The notes beneath the pieces were generated by a model that saw nothing but the letters and a program-made list of their open reading frames with translations, had not been told where the DNA came from and did no database searches. This document shows positions 23,262 through 36,835 of a DNA stretch of 64,000 bases, piece by piece (the first letter of the stretch is position 1; each line of letters starts with the position of its first letter). This DNA is from Siphonodentalium dalli. Taxonomy: Eukaryota; Mollusca; Scaphopoda; Gadilida; Siphonodentaliidae. The translations under genes were made by a program, and so were the position numbers. The DNA lies in contig CP136061.1 in assembly GCA_032622095.1 (NCBI GenBank), forward strand, positions 51,347,762-51,411,761. The letters are read 5' to 3'.

Positions 23262-23870
23262 TACAAAACAAATTCAGGACCATCTCTTTTTCTAAAGTTC
23301 TCCCATACCATTCATTCCCCTTAATATGAAATTCCCTAGAAAGTAAATACACATCCAAGCAATCAAGACATGTCTTCCGAAAACGTATGAACACGGATAT
23401 AATTAATACCTATTCAGCGAACGTTCGATGCAAAAACAGAAGATGCCCTGATTGTATAAACGATACGTAATTGTTTTGCTAACAAATATAAAACAAACAA
23501 ACAAACAAAAAGAGTATGCTTGTAAATTAAAATATTCCCAAGATCTCACTCTCATTATTCCTACTCAGCTCCACTGACACATGTATATTCATAGTATTCA
23601 TCCATTATGTCGACCAAGTAGGTGCCTTTACATATGAACCACTCTTCGTACCATCGCCCTAACAAAGCCTATTTAAAAAACCCAGTCTGTACACGATGAA
23701 AGTAACCCAAAAACAATCAAATTCATTCTGCCATCTACATCATAAGACATTAAGTCATGACTATATCACCCCTAACAATATACATGTATAGTCTATTATT
23801 ATTTTATTTATTTGTAATTGTACTACCCATGTGTGTATATTGTAAATTAAATTATCCTATCATATCCTAT

Positions 23871-24945
23871 ACTGATGTGTTCAGAAAGGACGTATACGTT
23901 CCAATTGGTTGAAATAATCATCGGTAAACATGCAAAGCCCATTGCATTGATACACCAATGGTGTTGATAAAAAGCTGATGACACCGCGAATAACACTGAT
24001 TATAACTACAGAACAAGCCTTATACATGGAGCTAACAGATAATCACCAAGACCATATATGCATATATCCCATCACTGGACAGTGTATGGAGATAACATGT
24101 ACCCCTCGCTGATGTTATGATCCCGTTGTTGCCCCACAATAAAACAAGTACGCAATTTTAATCACATTTACTCTATCAACTACTACGAGACAGGGCATAA
24201 ACTACAGCATTACGAATTATCACAAAAACATATACTGTCAAATGCGCTCGAGTCTAAACAATATTGAGGGAAAGACCCGTTAACGCTAGGAAAATTCTTG
24301 AAACGATTAGGATTACAATGCCTCTGATTAACTGTACTATCGGTTAAATTGAGATTATCATCCAAAACAAGTAGACATACGATAACAAATATATTAGTAA
24401 AGACAGTTAATTTAACCTCTTTGATAAACAAAACGAATCCCATTAACCGAGAATTTGTTGTTCGACTACTGAAGAGTTGTTTTCGTATGACAGCACTGCA
24501 TGTGTGCCGTGTTAATTCCCATTATTGGAGTACGAGGCCAACGATCCAGTTTTTGGTGTCATCTTTCTCTGCACTGAACATGACAGATAACTTGTTGTAA
24601 CTTGAATGGGTAATCGGGGAAACACACATGGCTGGTATCAACAAGACTGAGCACGTGACCGGATGAAAGCATTGTTCGCAAGCTATCGCGATCTTTATTT
24701 TGCGTTCCACTTTCAGAAGCTTGTTGGTACGTTTTAGTGGTTATTGCTATGTTTCGAGTATACACATCTTTGGCAACTCAATCACAAATCATTGGATCAT
24801 GACCACATTCCAATTTTTTCGGGGAACAAAAAGGGGCATAACTCCATCAACGACCCCATCACTGACATCACGTCATCATTGCCATTACACTGCTAATTAC
24901 TAGTAAATGGCATTATTATGGGAGGTCAAATTCACAATTATTAAT
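23871..24945. other. No gene recognised
   Basis: Intronic or intergenic AT-rich sequence. No exon, RNA gene or transposon protein is supported. Confidence 0.5.
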
Positions 24946-26552
24946 TACTAGCTGATGTGCCCGACTTCGTCCGGGCAATTTAGGGATTACTTTGTGATTG
25001 CCTCCCTCTGGGCAGAATATAAAGCGTCTGGAATCAATCAGTCGAGAAACATGCCTATATGAGCATATATGGGTGAAGTCAATGTCAAGGGCACGGTCGC
25101 ACATGAAATGGGACCGGCCCATATTGTTCCCGGGATCAAAGTAGTCCTACATACCAAATTTGAGTCAGATCGGTCGATGCAATCTCAGTCAAAATTGTCA
25201 ACATATGTTAGTAATGCTTGATTGGGTGAATATGGACAAAATAACTTGATCAAAAAACGTTTTGAGGACATCAATTAACACGGTGGGGAATCACGTGGTT
25301 TCGAGGTTTATGAGTACCACGCATTCAAAATGTGCAAATGCACAAACACATAATATATGAGGAATTGAAACAAAATATAGCATTTTGACTATTACGAGCA
25401 ATTGCCAGATTATTTTTAAAACAAGTTGATGCCTTAATTGTTCGGAAATACTGAGTAATTTTCTATAAACAAATTACCAAATTTGCCAGTCGGAGGTTCG
25501 TGAAGTACACGTCCATACATCTAGGAAAATATTCCGACTGACCACTTTGGTCAAAATGTTAGAGCAATCGACTGTGAATTTGGACACAAATTATGTATCA
25601 GCTTGTTTAGTATAGCATATGCTCATAGCTGCCAAACTACTACCTAATATATTAGTATCGCTTGTTTTTAGAGTTACGCATCTTCATCCGCAATTTTGAC
25701 CGAGACCATTCGTTTCACGGCTTGTTTCTGGGCCACAAACAATTGAAATAACAAACTTCAAAAATCGATATTTGATCACTCTGAGTTTTGATGGGTACGT
25801 TCCTTGATTAGAATCAGATATATTTTTACCCCCGAAGCCAAATAAATAGTAATTTAGGGGTGTTTAATCGGATTCAGTACCTTTAACCAAATGAGGAAGA
25901 AACGAACATAGACTGCTTTTTATTGTTACCTGACAAACCTTGATATAACTTAAATTTAGGTACCTGTAATAATGACAGATACCAATTGGTTTAATAGTAA
26001 TTTTGTTCCAGTTATATCAATTTTCAAAAAGTATAGGTAGAAGTTTGTTGGGACCTGGACTTCTACTCATTTATTGTAAAGCGTAACAAATGGATTACAT
26101 TTGAGCATCCATTACGTTTGATGCAGCTTCCATTAGCAATGTATATGAAGCTATTGTATACGTAGTTATTCTGAGCAGATTCCTTCTAAAGGTATATGAT
26201 TATAACACTCAATATTAAAAGCCTGGACTATTTTACATACTTTCTAGTTTTAGAGGGAGTACTTAAATTGTATATTGATATTTGAAGACCATACATCTAT
26301 CACACATTAACCCCTTTACTGAATGGATTCTCCCATCTATACTGACACAAATCAATTTTGTTTGTTCGTTGTTTTCTCTGTCCGGCTATTGGCAACCAAA
26401 CGGTTGGACCACCGGCGCTGAACATGTGTACATAGCTGTAATTTGATCTGGATAATCTTATTAGATATATTCCATTGGCCTCATATGTCTTAAAATGACA
26501 TTAACAATTTACTCATTATTTACCCAAGCAATGCCGGGTATCCCGTCTAGTT
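24946..26552. mobile_element. Possible non-autonomous element with ACTAG ends
   Basis: The left end reads ACTAGCTGATGTGCCCGACT followed by TCGTCCGGGCAA; the right end, on the complement, reads ACTAGACGGGATACCCGGCA. The shared ACTAG, CCCG and GGG spacing resembles ends seen in widespread invertebrate repeats. No coding capacity was seen in the 1.6 kb between. A weak call: the two ends may belong to one element or to two related fragments. Confidence 0.35.
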
Positions 26553-26807
26553 CAGTTATCTCTTGAGATATATATTTATAACTGGGTGGGTAACTCCCTT
26601 AATATAGAAAGGGTTAACAGAAATTCTATGTATCCCAGTTAACCAGAATATGTTGTCACATTGCACATTCGACACGGTGTTCGGTGTGTTTTTTTGCTGT
26701 TTCACAATCGTCATTGAACTAGTATGCGGTACAATGTTTCTTTGGTCAGATAAAATTGTCGACATGGTAAATACTTTACAGTGTTCCAGTTGTCTGACTT
26801 AGCGTGG

Positions 26808-26893
26808 TACCAGGGTCGGTGGGACAAATACCACACTCCGCCTCGCGACGGATGGTATTGGTCTAACTCGCCTGGTACCAGGCTATACCATAC
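26808..26893. repeat. Imperfect palindrome centred on GGTACC words
   Basis: TGGTACCAGG occurs near both ends, with ACAAATACCACA opposite TGGTATTGGTC, giving arms of about 35 bases around the GC-rich centre CTCCGCCTCGCGACG. Similar in layout, not in sequence, to the palindromes at 8754, 34012 and 63526. Confidence 0.65.
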
Positions 26894-26980
26894 AGTAACC
26901 TTTACTGTACAGCTTTTATATTACTTGCACCACATTAAAGGATTTTATTTACACATAATTATGTGATAATTCACAGTTCA

Positions 26981-27200
26981 GGGTAAACGTGCCTATCACG
27001 TATACGCAAACGGTGGGGGTGTTCAACTACCTGTATTGCCACTATCCAGAGTGTTTTCCTGACGGAACCACGCTAGACCATCACAGTAGTGGTGGCTCAA
27101 TCGGTCGATATATGAGTGCACAAAGATTGGACTAATATTGTAGTGTTGGCGCTGTCGGTCGATACATGAGTGCACAAGGTTGGACAAATATATACACACA
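26981..27200 (+). pseudogene. Degenerate lectin C-terminal half exon
   Basis: Aligns with the exons at 9839 and 42780: GTGCCTATCACGTATACG, AACGGTGGGGGTGTTCAA, CACTATCCAGAGTGTTTTCC, TCAATCGGTCGATATATGAG. Reading frames are broken by indels and a stop, and the GTCGGTCGATA..ATGAGTGCACAA segment is duplicated in tandem (about 27098 and 27152). No good acceptor or LCEVELYG block remains. A dead third copy of the exon between the N-half exon and the second good C-half exon. Confidence 0.78.
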
Positions 27201-30200
27201 TCCGTGGCTAACCCTAATAAGGACCACACCTCCTGGCGACCGAGTATGTGACACCTCGTCAGTGTATCAGAACTCTAGTGGCTACTAAATGTTTTCATAT
27301 CCCTTAGTGTTGCTTTTGAACTGTGAAAAGAACTCATATCTTGTAAAAATGGTTATGATGTTTTTTTCTGCCGCACATCGTAGCACGCTCGCGTGGGACC
27401 GCGATTGTAGGGCGAAATTTACACTCTGTCCGACATTGCCCTGTGAACTGAGCATAACCATACCCCTTTCATCACACATACAATACATCGAGTATGTAGC
27501 AATTTTGAGATTTTTGGTTTTCCAAATGTTCTTATAACATTTACAATCTATATATTTGCTTCAGGCGTATACCAAGAGCACATATTTTGCGAAATAATCA
27601 TCGCATATTTCAACGGCACATTGCAGCAGGTTTGTCCTTGACCGCGTGCGTACACCGGTGGACTAAATTGGCAGGGCTAGGGCTATTGTCATAGCATGGT
27701 TTCCATCAGCAGTTAATCTATGTGTCTATCAATTTGTGTGTACGTCGACCAACTTGCCAACTTGCTTCGAAGGTCCTGATACACATTCCAGAAATATTGA
27801 ACCACGTTCCCGTCATAATTAGTAGCATGGATTTTATATAGATTTTTCATAAACTCTCTGTGCAGGTGTTAGTGAAAAGACAAGTGTGAGCTATATTTGG
27901 CACCGGAGAACCAAAGGTAGAATGTTTGTAATATGGACTTCTGTTTGGCATATCGCTACCAGTAACATAAGTGGTCGTAATTGTATTTCGGGATTCTGTG
28001 GAATTTTGTGGCTGGCAATCATATGAGCTACACATGACTGTGTGTTCAAAGTGCTACTTATACAAGTGTGTTTTCAAGCTATCGTTCTACAAGCAATATT
28101 TTGACATGCATATAAATATCTCTTGTAGATTGATAACACAGGCATAAGTAGCACGTTGATGCCATGCATGAATAAGTACCGTCATTTGTAGCTCACTGTC
28201 TATTTCATGAATACAATTGCGTTTAAAATTATTAGACAAAACTCGAAAATCACACATTCCCAGAAACAGTCCAGTAATTGCTGCAGCTTTTTCTCCAAAC
28301 AAGTCATACGTAAAATATACGGAGACTTCAGTTACGTTACTTATGATTGTGCATCTTATCCACAAAAATATCCGGCATCAATATAAACTTTTATTCAAGC
28401 AAGCACTACCGTAAATTTCCTATTTATCATATGAAAAAAAATGTGCTGTTGACTTTATGCATTCTTCCCATGACTATTCAGAAAACTGGACTTTAAGGGT
28501 ATGTGAGCCCATATATTTCTGTAGGCTCTGATTTAGCTCCTTTCTCAGGAAATCATTGGTTGGTTTGATCAAAGATTGTATGTGCTATTTGAATATTGAC
28601 AGGACGCCAATTCAAACTGAAAGTTAAACCAAATAACGCAATGTTGTGAGGATAAAGGCAGTTCTTTAACAATAAAATATGTTATTTGCATGAAATTTCA
28701 TCGAAATCTGCATGGAATGTAACTTTTAACCAAACTCTGTAAGTAATGATGGACAAAAACCGAATTCAACATAGCTACCACTGGGGGCATCTGCACATGC
28801 GGAGTGTTGCTCTTGTGTCAAATAGAAATTATTAATGTTATCACACCTTCATTATTGGTGTGGTCAATCCACAGTGCACAACAAACAAAACATGCAAGGC
28901 GTTACATTGAAAACGAAATACTGCTTGTAAACATATTTCATGCATCCACGTATATACGATAATTAGCATAATTTTGAAGGAGAAATCCAATTAGTGAAGA
29001 TCACTAAACAATTAATATACCCTACATGTAACAAATAGAACAAGCAGCATACTCAGAAACATGGTTGGTGTTTTTCTATTACTCAAAACAAACACCGACA
29101 AACAACATCCAAATCCACTTCTCCAAATATGACTTACTGCAGAGATGATAGTTCCGCTAATCGGTGTCACAGATCATTAACCCATCACATCCAGTACATG
29201 CAGCTGGTTTTAAAATTATAGTATATATTGAACTGTGTGACCCTCTTCCGATTAAATAATATTTGTTGTCTGCGACCAATGGATTAAAAGAGACTTTTTG
29301 TTGTTTCATGTGACATTTGGAACTAATGTCGACAAACAACGATTTGATTGGAGACAATTCATCCTCAGGGGGAAATAATATTTAGCCCCTCAAGTGCGGT
29401 TTCCCTATCCACCCCCATACCCGTCGGGGATAATAACAGTATCCACTTTATCGCCATAGTTATTACCAGTAGTGTGAACCATTTCCAGACTCAGCATCGG
29501 AGCAAGCAATGTATAAATTATTACCTCATAAATCATATAAAAATTGAACAACATTTTATATTTCTCTCAATTAAATTTTATTGACAAAATAATAACAAAT
29601 GCACGAGTAATTACTTGTCTCTTATACAGTCATTGTTTATGTATTATTAATGGTCAATAAAAACATTTGAATTTACTTGATTGTTGTACATAATCAGGTA
29701 ATCATGTTTTATGTAAAAAAAAAAATAGAAAGGTTGTGTCGTGTACATCACAACAGCCAGATATCTGCCAGCATGTCTGGGTCTATACCAAATACATGAA
29801 TTTACCGACATAAATGTAAGAGAATAGCTACTGATATGCTCAAGTTAGATAGCGTCCATTTTGACCCTCCGTGCTATACTGCCTGGTTGAGAGCCAGACC
29901 ACAAACACCGAAAAAGGGTTAATATTCGCCTCTTCCAATTGGGTGGCTCTTTGCCGCCTAGTATCTTTTTACTCCTGCAATCAGGGGGATATGGACAAAC
30001 AAATTGAAGACACCAGGCCCAAACAAATTTGTTCCGACCTCAATCATTGATGTAAGACCACCCGCCGTGTTGAACAAAGATATTTGTTTCCTCGACTAAA
30101 TTTCGGACACCCCCTTATCCAATATATTACACTTTTTAAAGATTTTCCAATACTGTTCAAATAAATGCCGTTAATGGCTTGACACAATGCTATTTCTGTC

Positions 30201-30925
30201 TGCTTAAATCATACGTGTATTAATAAAGGTACTTTATTCTTTGAAACAAACTATGCATAGACATGCCTAAACACCATATCTAACCCCAACGTAAATTTAA
30301 GTGTGTTATCTGGTGTTATTATTGTAAAATCCATGCAGTGTTAAAACCAGGTGAATTCCAGGTCCATTCCTTGGGGTGACATGGTATTGTAGGTGTGTAA
30401 TGTGTAGACATATGGTGCATTGTCGGAGATCCAGAGCCAGTCAGAATGCTAGACACTATGGTTTGATCTCGGGAAGGAATAGATGTACTACATGTGTTTA
30501 GCGCCGTGTCTACACATTGCATTACCGTCGGTGTAGTACGCCAATCGTTTTATGGGCTAACGCTATATTATGCCGATTGGGTTCCGCGACGACCACAAAT
30601 GAGTCAGGCCATGCCTTTATTAATTTAAAATATTAAATTTAAACACCAAATTATATCGCCACATCTATTATACACCTAGTACGCACACGTTTGACAACCA
30701 ACAAATATCCAATCGGGGTTCACGATTACATGGCGATTGGTATATAATGGCGACCACATGTGGCATGCGTGGTTTCGATTGAGTATCATATTTAATCTGA
30801 AGGGTGACAACTCTATAGAGAATGTTTTGCCGAAATAACGGTTATTTGTATGAAAGAAATTGAAACACCACAATTGATCAACTCTAGTGAAATATAAGTA
30901 AAATAATTTTATTGGGTGGGTGTCC
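27201..30925. other. No gene recognised
   Basis: AT-rich sequence. Short frames, for example 28087-28365 minus and 29348-29584 plus, have no recognisable domain. A poly-A stretch lies near 29715-29725. Confidence 0.5.
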
Positions 30926-31045
30926 TATTTCTATATTTCGCTCTATTTCGCCATTTCGCTGTATTTTTTATTCTGCTATTTCGCTGTTTTCCTATTTCGC
31001 TTTTTCGCTGTATTTCATATTTCGATAATTCGCTGTATTTAACAT
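30926..31045. repeat. Short TTTCGCTGTA-type tandem array
   Basis: The word TTTCGCT recurs about eight times with CTATTTCGC and GCTGTATTT variants at spacing of roughly 10-20 bases. Confidence 0.75.
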
Positions 31046-34011
31046 ATTATGGTATAGGGATTATATGATATTCTATATTCTGAATTTCTTATATTCAATC
31101 GAACATCCCGTGCCACGTGTTACTGAAATTGACTATCATTAGATACATCATCGCGAACCTCGATTACATTTTGTTTGCTATATAATCCTTGGGGTATTGG
31201 CTGATTATACAGGTATCATATCGGCCCATCGTTCACAGCCAAATATAACTTACTCAATAAAACCTTCGCTCTTACTGGCTCATATTTGAATTTTCAACCT
31301 GTCCGACAATCTTCCCATGAATGCTGACCACGATATCAAGTTTTAATGAGGTAAATTGTTCAATTTAACCCTGAAGGATTTCAGATATGTCATGGCAACG
31401 ATATATAACTGTAATCTTATTAGTATGAGTGGGGTATAACATGTAATTTAATTATTGTTGTAATCACTGACTCCAACGACTTATAACAGCATAGCTATAG
31501 CCACGATGAAGCCAACATATTATTTCTTTAGTCCAGTATAACAACTAACCCCGTGTTATTAACAGTTGTATTACACAAACTTTTCGGTCTTCGTTTTGGC
31601 TATCACAGCATACCTGGACACGATAATGCCGACATAATATTGCTTTAGACCCGCATAACGATAACCCAATATTTGTAAAAGTTGTAGAATACAGAGATAA
31701 TAACCCAAACATGTACAGTCGTTTTTGTTGCCGGAGTGTTGTATTCTGTTTTGTAGGCAAACGAACTTTATCAAGTGATTTAGCAAACATAAACTTGGCA
31801 ACTTCGAGTTATGACTTCATGCCAAAATCTCTACATTAGTACCGGTATTGGAACATCAGACCATATATATGATCAGCAACAGGGAGCTAAATTGTTCTAA
31901 ATCATATGATCAAATATAAATGAGTCTGCACTAGGTTAATAGAGGACAATCGAGAAAATTACAGTGTAGGAAAAAATGTGCATTACTCAGTTTTTTCCGA
32001 CCCCGACACACCCAACCACAACCTTGTGTCTGGAAAAAACATTGCAGAGCCCCACTGCCGCAGTATCTGTTAAAAAACCGATGCAGCTCCTAAAAGTCCA
32101 GGCTGTTCTTACAGGGAAAAGGCTGAACTTTTCAAAATGCATCTGGGTTTAAACAGTCATTGCGGGAGTAAAACGTTACAAGGCGGCAAACAGCGGCCTA
32201 ATTTGGGTGGCAAAAATTACCCCTTTTGTGCTTTGGCATGGAGGGCCAGGGCAGACTCGGATTATGTTCAGATTAGCTGGCGTCCTGTTCCATATGCCTG
32301 TAGTGGGATTGGATTTTTCAATTTCCGTTGTCAATATTTTAACAGTGATTAAATGAATAAAATCTATTTTGACAGTTAAATGTAGGTATTGAGTTTTTTA
32401 ATGATAGATAAATAATTGTCAAATTACATTGAAGTAGCATGGACAAAAATAGCATGTCTTCATCTTGTTTGACGGTTATCTAAAGCACGTGCAAGTGTTA
32501 TATCTCGATGGGCTCGGCAGATATTGTTATTCAACTTTGTATCAATAGTTTGCTATTTTACCATGCCACTAATTCACAAACAACTCACAAATTGGCATCC
32601 AACATTTGGGGGCAAATTCCTGTATATAAGTTATATCATGGAGAAGGGCCGCCAGCTCTCAATTCATCAGCAAATGGGTTTATAACGAACTACATAACTG
32701 CTGAATACTTCAGGAAAACAAATTTGGTTACTGATTACATTTAGAAGTGTTTCTCCATGTCCACAAATACAGCATGGTCTTTTGAAGCCATGAATAGGGA
32801 TTCATTCAGCAATACAAGAACAAACTGACCCTGAGGAAAATATCTCTGCCAGTTAATACATATTCAATTGACCTGACTTTGACAAGTCGATGCATGAAGT
32901 TATTATCTTTAAGACTGGGTTATATGCTCAGTATGTATGCATTTGCACATCTTATTTTTAATCTGACGTGGCTGATATTTGCATGTAGATGAGAAAGATG
33001 AATTTTATTCATTTAGTATGAATGTTATCCAAAATCAATGCTTGGGGTGGGAGAGTCTAAATTTAAAGGCATACCGGTACTGAGTTTATTTTAACATTCT
33101 TATTCTAATTGTTGATAAAGGTGTGTGTCACCAATCGGCTCACACGGTAGACGCAACTGCCCATTGAATTGCAACACATATTATTCGTATTATACTTGTA
33201 TATAACACCAATAACTAAGTCCGCAATATTCATCTTGGCTGCTTCCGCGCATGCACAGGCAGTTCACTTTCCAACGAAACAACCTATCATCTGGATTAAT
33301 ACCCCATTTAGGCTCCCATCAACCTATTTTCAAAACTATTCCCAAGCCAGTCGTTCAAAAGATTATGTAGTAGTTACCAATTCATCACATCAACCTATTA
33401 TCCGGATTATCTCTCGTGTAATTTCAACAGACCCAAATGATATGTCTAGTTTGGACACTATGTTCAGTTGAACCGTGAACCACGGGGATATCTGGTGTAT
33501 GGCAGTTTTCGTCTCAAAAACCAAATAAAAAAGCTTCAGAATTGCATGAAACCGCTTTCAAAATCGTCTCTGCTGTATCCGTTCATCAAGTTTTAGCTGG
33601 TTGCACATGCACCATGCTGCTATATATGACAGCTGGCAAAAAATTACGAATGGTGGTTACTCCACTGGCACCATCTAATAAAGGTACAGAATAGTAACCG
33701 CAATGTTCTGTCCTGTTCTGTCCAACCTCATTGTCGAGGTGTGGTATGTGCATAACATGGGTAAACCTCAAGACGATAATTTGGTGAGGTATATCGGAGA
33801 AAAATAACATCCAGGCGATAGAATGTAAAAGGTAAATTGATGATATTTGGCGATTTCGTCGGAATATTGGTGGGTTGCAGTTCTGTGTACCTGTACTGAA
33901 CGTTGGGAAAACGAATTTAGCGGAGATTTATACGAAAAGTACCGCTGTACTCATTTGGATGTACCAGCTAGAGCCCATTTCTGTATACTTTGACAATTAA
34001 CCACAATATAT
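31046..34011. other. No gene recognised
   Basis: The frame at 33169-33471 (100 codons) contains the word CAACCTAT.ATC.GGATTA twice (about 33281 and 33391) but no known domain. 31571-31801 and 32137-32352 are also unrecognised. Probably non-coding. Confidence 0.45.
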
Positions 34012-34169
34012 ACACAGAACGACACGATGTGTAAATGGGTTTGTCGATACGGCACGAGTGCTGTCGCGGAAGGATAGAACGAGAGGCGCTTGCGTCTTGA
34101 GTTCTATCCTTCCGCAACAGCACGAGTGCCGTATCGACAAACACATTTACACATCGTGTCGTTCTGTGT
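34012..34169. repeat. 158-bp palindrome, 69-bp arms with 4 mismatches
   Basis: Left arm 34012-34080 and right arm 34101-34169 are inverted copies with four mismatches, around a 20-base loop (34081-34100). Two of the mismatches arise because CGAGT lies in the same direction in both arms (about 34054 and 34122). A small ACACGCTTCGTGT hairpin follows at 34175. It looks like a foldback element or a recombination-type site; no coding. Confidence 0.93.
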
Positions 34170-35290
34170 TTATTACACGCTTCGTGTCCTATAATCCGTG
34201 CATTAAAAATACAGGATTAGAAGGTTTATTTAGGCTCATACAGGGCGTGTTTGTCATCTTTGATGATTCTGTTATTTAAATAGTTCCAGTTTCATGGTTA
34301 AGGCGAACGTCGTGTACGTCATTTTACCACTTTACTCTAAGCTTGTGTGGAAGAGAATCTCAAATATCTGGGGGAAAATGAACTATCCAGAAATGAATCC
34401 ATTTCCTTAACGTGGTTCTTTCCGATTGGCTGACTATGAGTCAAAGGACAACGTCCAAATGTCCAAGTGATTAAAAAATGCCTCACGCCAAGACAAACTG
34501 AATCTGCATAATTTCCGCAGTCATTACCCCCAGTTAGAATAATATTACCATGCACGCGTGTTGTAGAACAATGGGTCAAGAATGAGTAATCAACTTACAA
34601 CGGACATACAATCTCCTCTTAGAAAATTTAATGAGGAGAGCTAATGGTTCCTGGAATTACAAACTAAATTATATTTAACGTATCCAGGACTGATAAGCTG
34701 TTATGAGATAGTGTTACAACATAATTATAGCATCACAGAAAGTAGGCATATAATCATCGGACGACCGATTGTTTGAAGGCGTGTTATTATATAAGTAATG
34801 TATATTCCTACGTATTAAATATTAAGAAAATGTAAAGTTATATGTCAAACATTAAACAATCTCGATATACATGTATTCCTTGTGAAAGTAAGGATGTATA
34901 CATGAAAGTTTTTTTATTTTTTATTTTTTATTTTTTATTTAGCAGAAAGAATGACAAAGGAAGAAATACACAAATTCACAGACATTCATTCTCTCAATCC
35001 AAGGCTTGGAAGAGTGAGACTCTACCATGCCCTGGCCTACTTTCATACATATAATTCTAAAATATTTAAAGGCACACAGTGTGTATGGATAATTTTAACA
35101 AAGAGTGTTCAGGTTAAAAGTGAATTTTAGGCTACGCTGGTATAATTTATTTTTTCTCCAGAAAATTGGCTACAACCATGCTGATAACATAATGTTTTGT
35201 TTTTTGTTTTGTTTTTCTTCAAAATATTAGGTTACATGTAGTATTTAAAGTTTGTATCATCAAAGTTCCAAACACTATGTGCAGTTTTAA
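34170..35290. other. No gene recognised; T-rich microsatellite
   Basis: Contains a (T6A)n-type microsatellite at about 34910-34942. No domain-bearing frame. It borders the 3' end of the L1-like element. Confidence 0.5.
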
Positions 35291-35668
35291 ATATTTTTAC
35301 ATTCTGAATTTACCAAAAAAAAACAATATAAATAGACAATCTAACATATTGCAACTGTATTGCAAATATTGTAGTTGTTGTAATTATTGGTTCGACAGCA
35401 CTCGGGGAAAATACACAACGCTCTCTTGATGTTTCGGACTGTAGCTGAACAAAAATTGTGGTATTGTTAAGCAAACCGGCATATCTATTGACGTTCTCGG
35501 GGGAATATGATTGGAAAGTAAAAATGATCGGTGTACTGAAATTGTACAGATATTGTATAAGTGTCTTCCGCTCGGGTACCAGGTAATTGATTTCTTTTGT
35601 GTGTTGTCCAGTCATTGTTAACTCGGGGTGTACTTTGTGCCTGAAAAATCTTGTTTTCAATTACACTA

Positions 35669-36835
35669 TTATTTAATTTTTAAGGCATTTCGAAGTGTCA
35701 GCCATTGGTTATCGAATTCATAGTTCATGTTACATTTTGCGTTGTATCTCTCGCATTCATACCTAAATTGAAGATCACAAAGGAACGGTCGAAGTGATAG
35801 TTGTGAGGGCGTGAATTTTGTTCTATATATATATTGTTTCAGCACTAGTAGGAACAGATTACTTTTTGAATTTTTGTATTCATGATCTATGCCAATAATT
35901 ATATTCTTTTTTGTTAGATCAATGGGAAATTGGTTGTTTCTTGCCCATGTTTCAATTTCTATCATAAAGGTTTTGACGTGGGGACAGTCCCAGAAAATGT
36001 GAGAAATGGTTTCCTGTACGCTATGACAACGATTGCAAAAATCGTCGACTCGAAGGTTAGCCACCTTCAGAAATTTATTGGTACTAATAATTCGTGTGTT
36101 TATTCTGAATTGGAGCCACTGTAATTTCGTATCCGTTGTCGTTTTAAAGGGCATGCTCAAATATTCTTCCCAATTTTCTATTTTCTCGCCAAATTTGGAT
36201 TCCCATTTTTTATATGCATTCGGCATGGTTTTCTCATTTGATAGAATTTTATAAAATAATTGACAGCCTTTTACACAACGGAGTATCGGAATGAGATTGT
36301 TTGGTATACATGGGTAGGGTATACGGATTAAGGGTTGGTTAAGAGAACTTGCCAATGACATAATCTGACGCTTCATGCTGTTGATTGTTATGAAATCAAC
36401 GCGGATGTTGAAAGTTGCATAAAGTGTGCGTGGGGTATGGAATGTATTATCTGATTGGAATAGATCATTTATAAAATATATTCCGGCATCTCTCCACGAT
36501 TTAAAGTTGATCGACGAACCTCCGATTTTTATTTTCGGATTATTCCATACAGTTGAGGCCATAATACTATTATTTGAATTATTTAATCGCATAAATTTAC
36601 ACCATGCTGAGAAAACATCTCTCCAGAATGGATTTGCGAACTTGTCTGTTTGCTTTACAATATAATTTGGGTGATAAGTGAGAAATAGTGGGTCTTTTAA
36701 AAAAGAATTGCCATTGCATAGTGAGGCCCATTTCGATTGTTTGCAAACCAAGCGTCTAATCCAGCTAATTTTCATGGCGCTATCAAAGTTTTCAACATTA
36801 ATCATCTTCAAACCTCGTACATATATTCGGTACAT
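35669..36835 (-). pseudogene. L1/Tx1-like ORF2: C-terminal domain
   Basis: 388 residues beginning YRIYVRGLKMINVENF (the conserved GGL.M.N...F block following the RT thumb) and ending near QWLTLRNALKIK. A Cys-His cluster CNRCHSVQETISHIFWDC (C-x2-C-x8-H-x4-C, near residues 270-287) is the zinc-knuckle-like element typical of this clade. The Met at its start is incidental; the domain belongs to the polyprotein above. Confidence 0.9.

Larger units (their letters stand above)
17205..23870 (+). mobile_element. CR1-like LINE, decayed and interrupted by a 4.27-kb insertion
   Basis: Plus-strand fragments in order: endonuclease piece (17211-17460), linker, pre-RT and RT fingers (17866-18768), insertion (18768-23037), RT catalytic YADD block (23038-23261), C-terminal remnant near 23255-23400 (KFRTISFSKVLPYHSFPL-type), then an AT-rich 3' region to about 23870 ending in TCCTATCATATCCTA. 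Sequence corresponding to roughly 80 residues between the two RT halves is missing. It lies in the presumed intron of the lectin gene, same strand. Confidence 0.82.

Noticed and set aside
35310-35660. 116-codon minus-strand frame directly after ORF2
   Set aside because: Lies in the LINE 3' region and has no motif; probably untranslated sequence.
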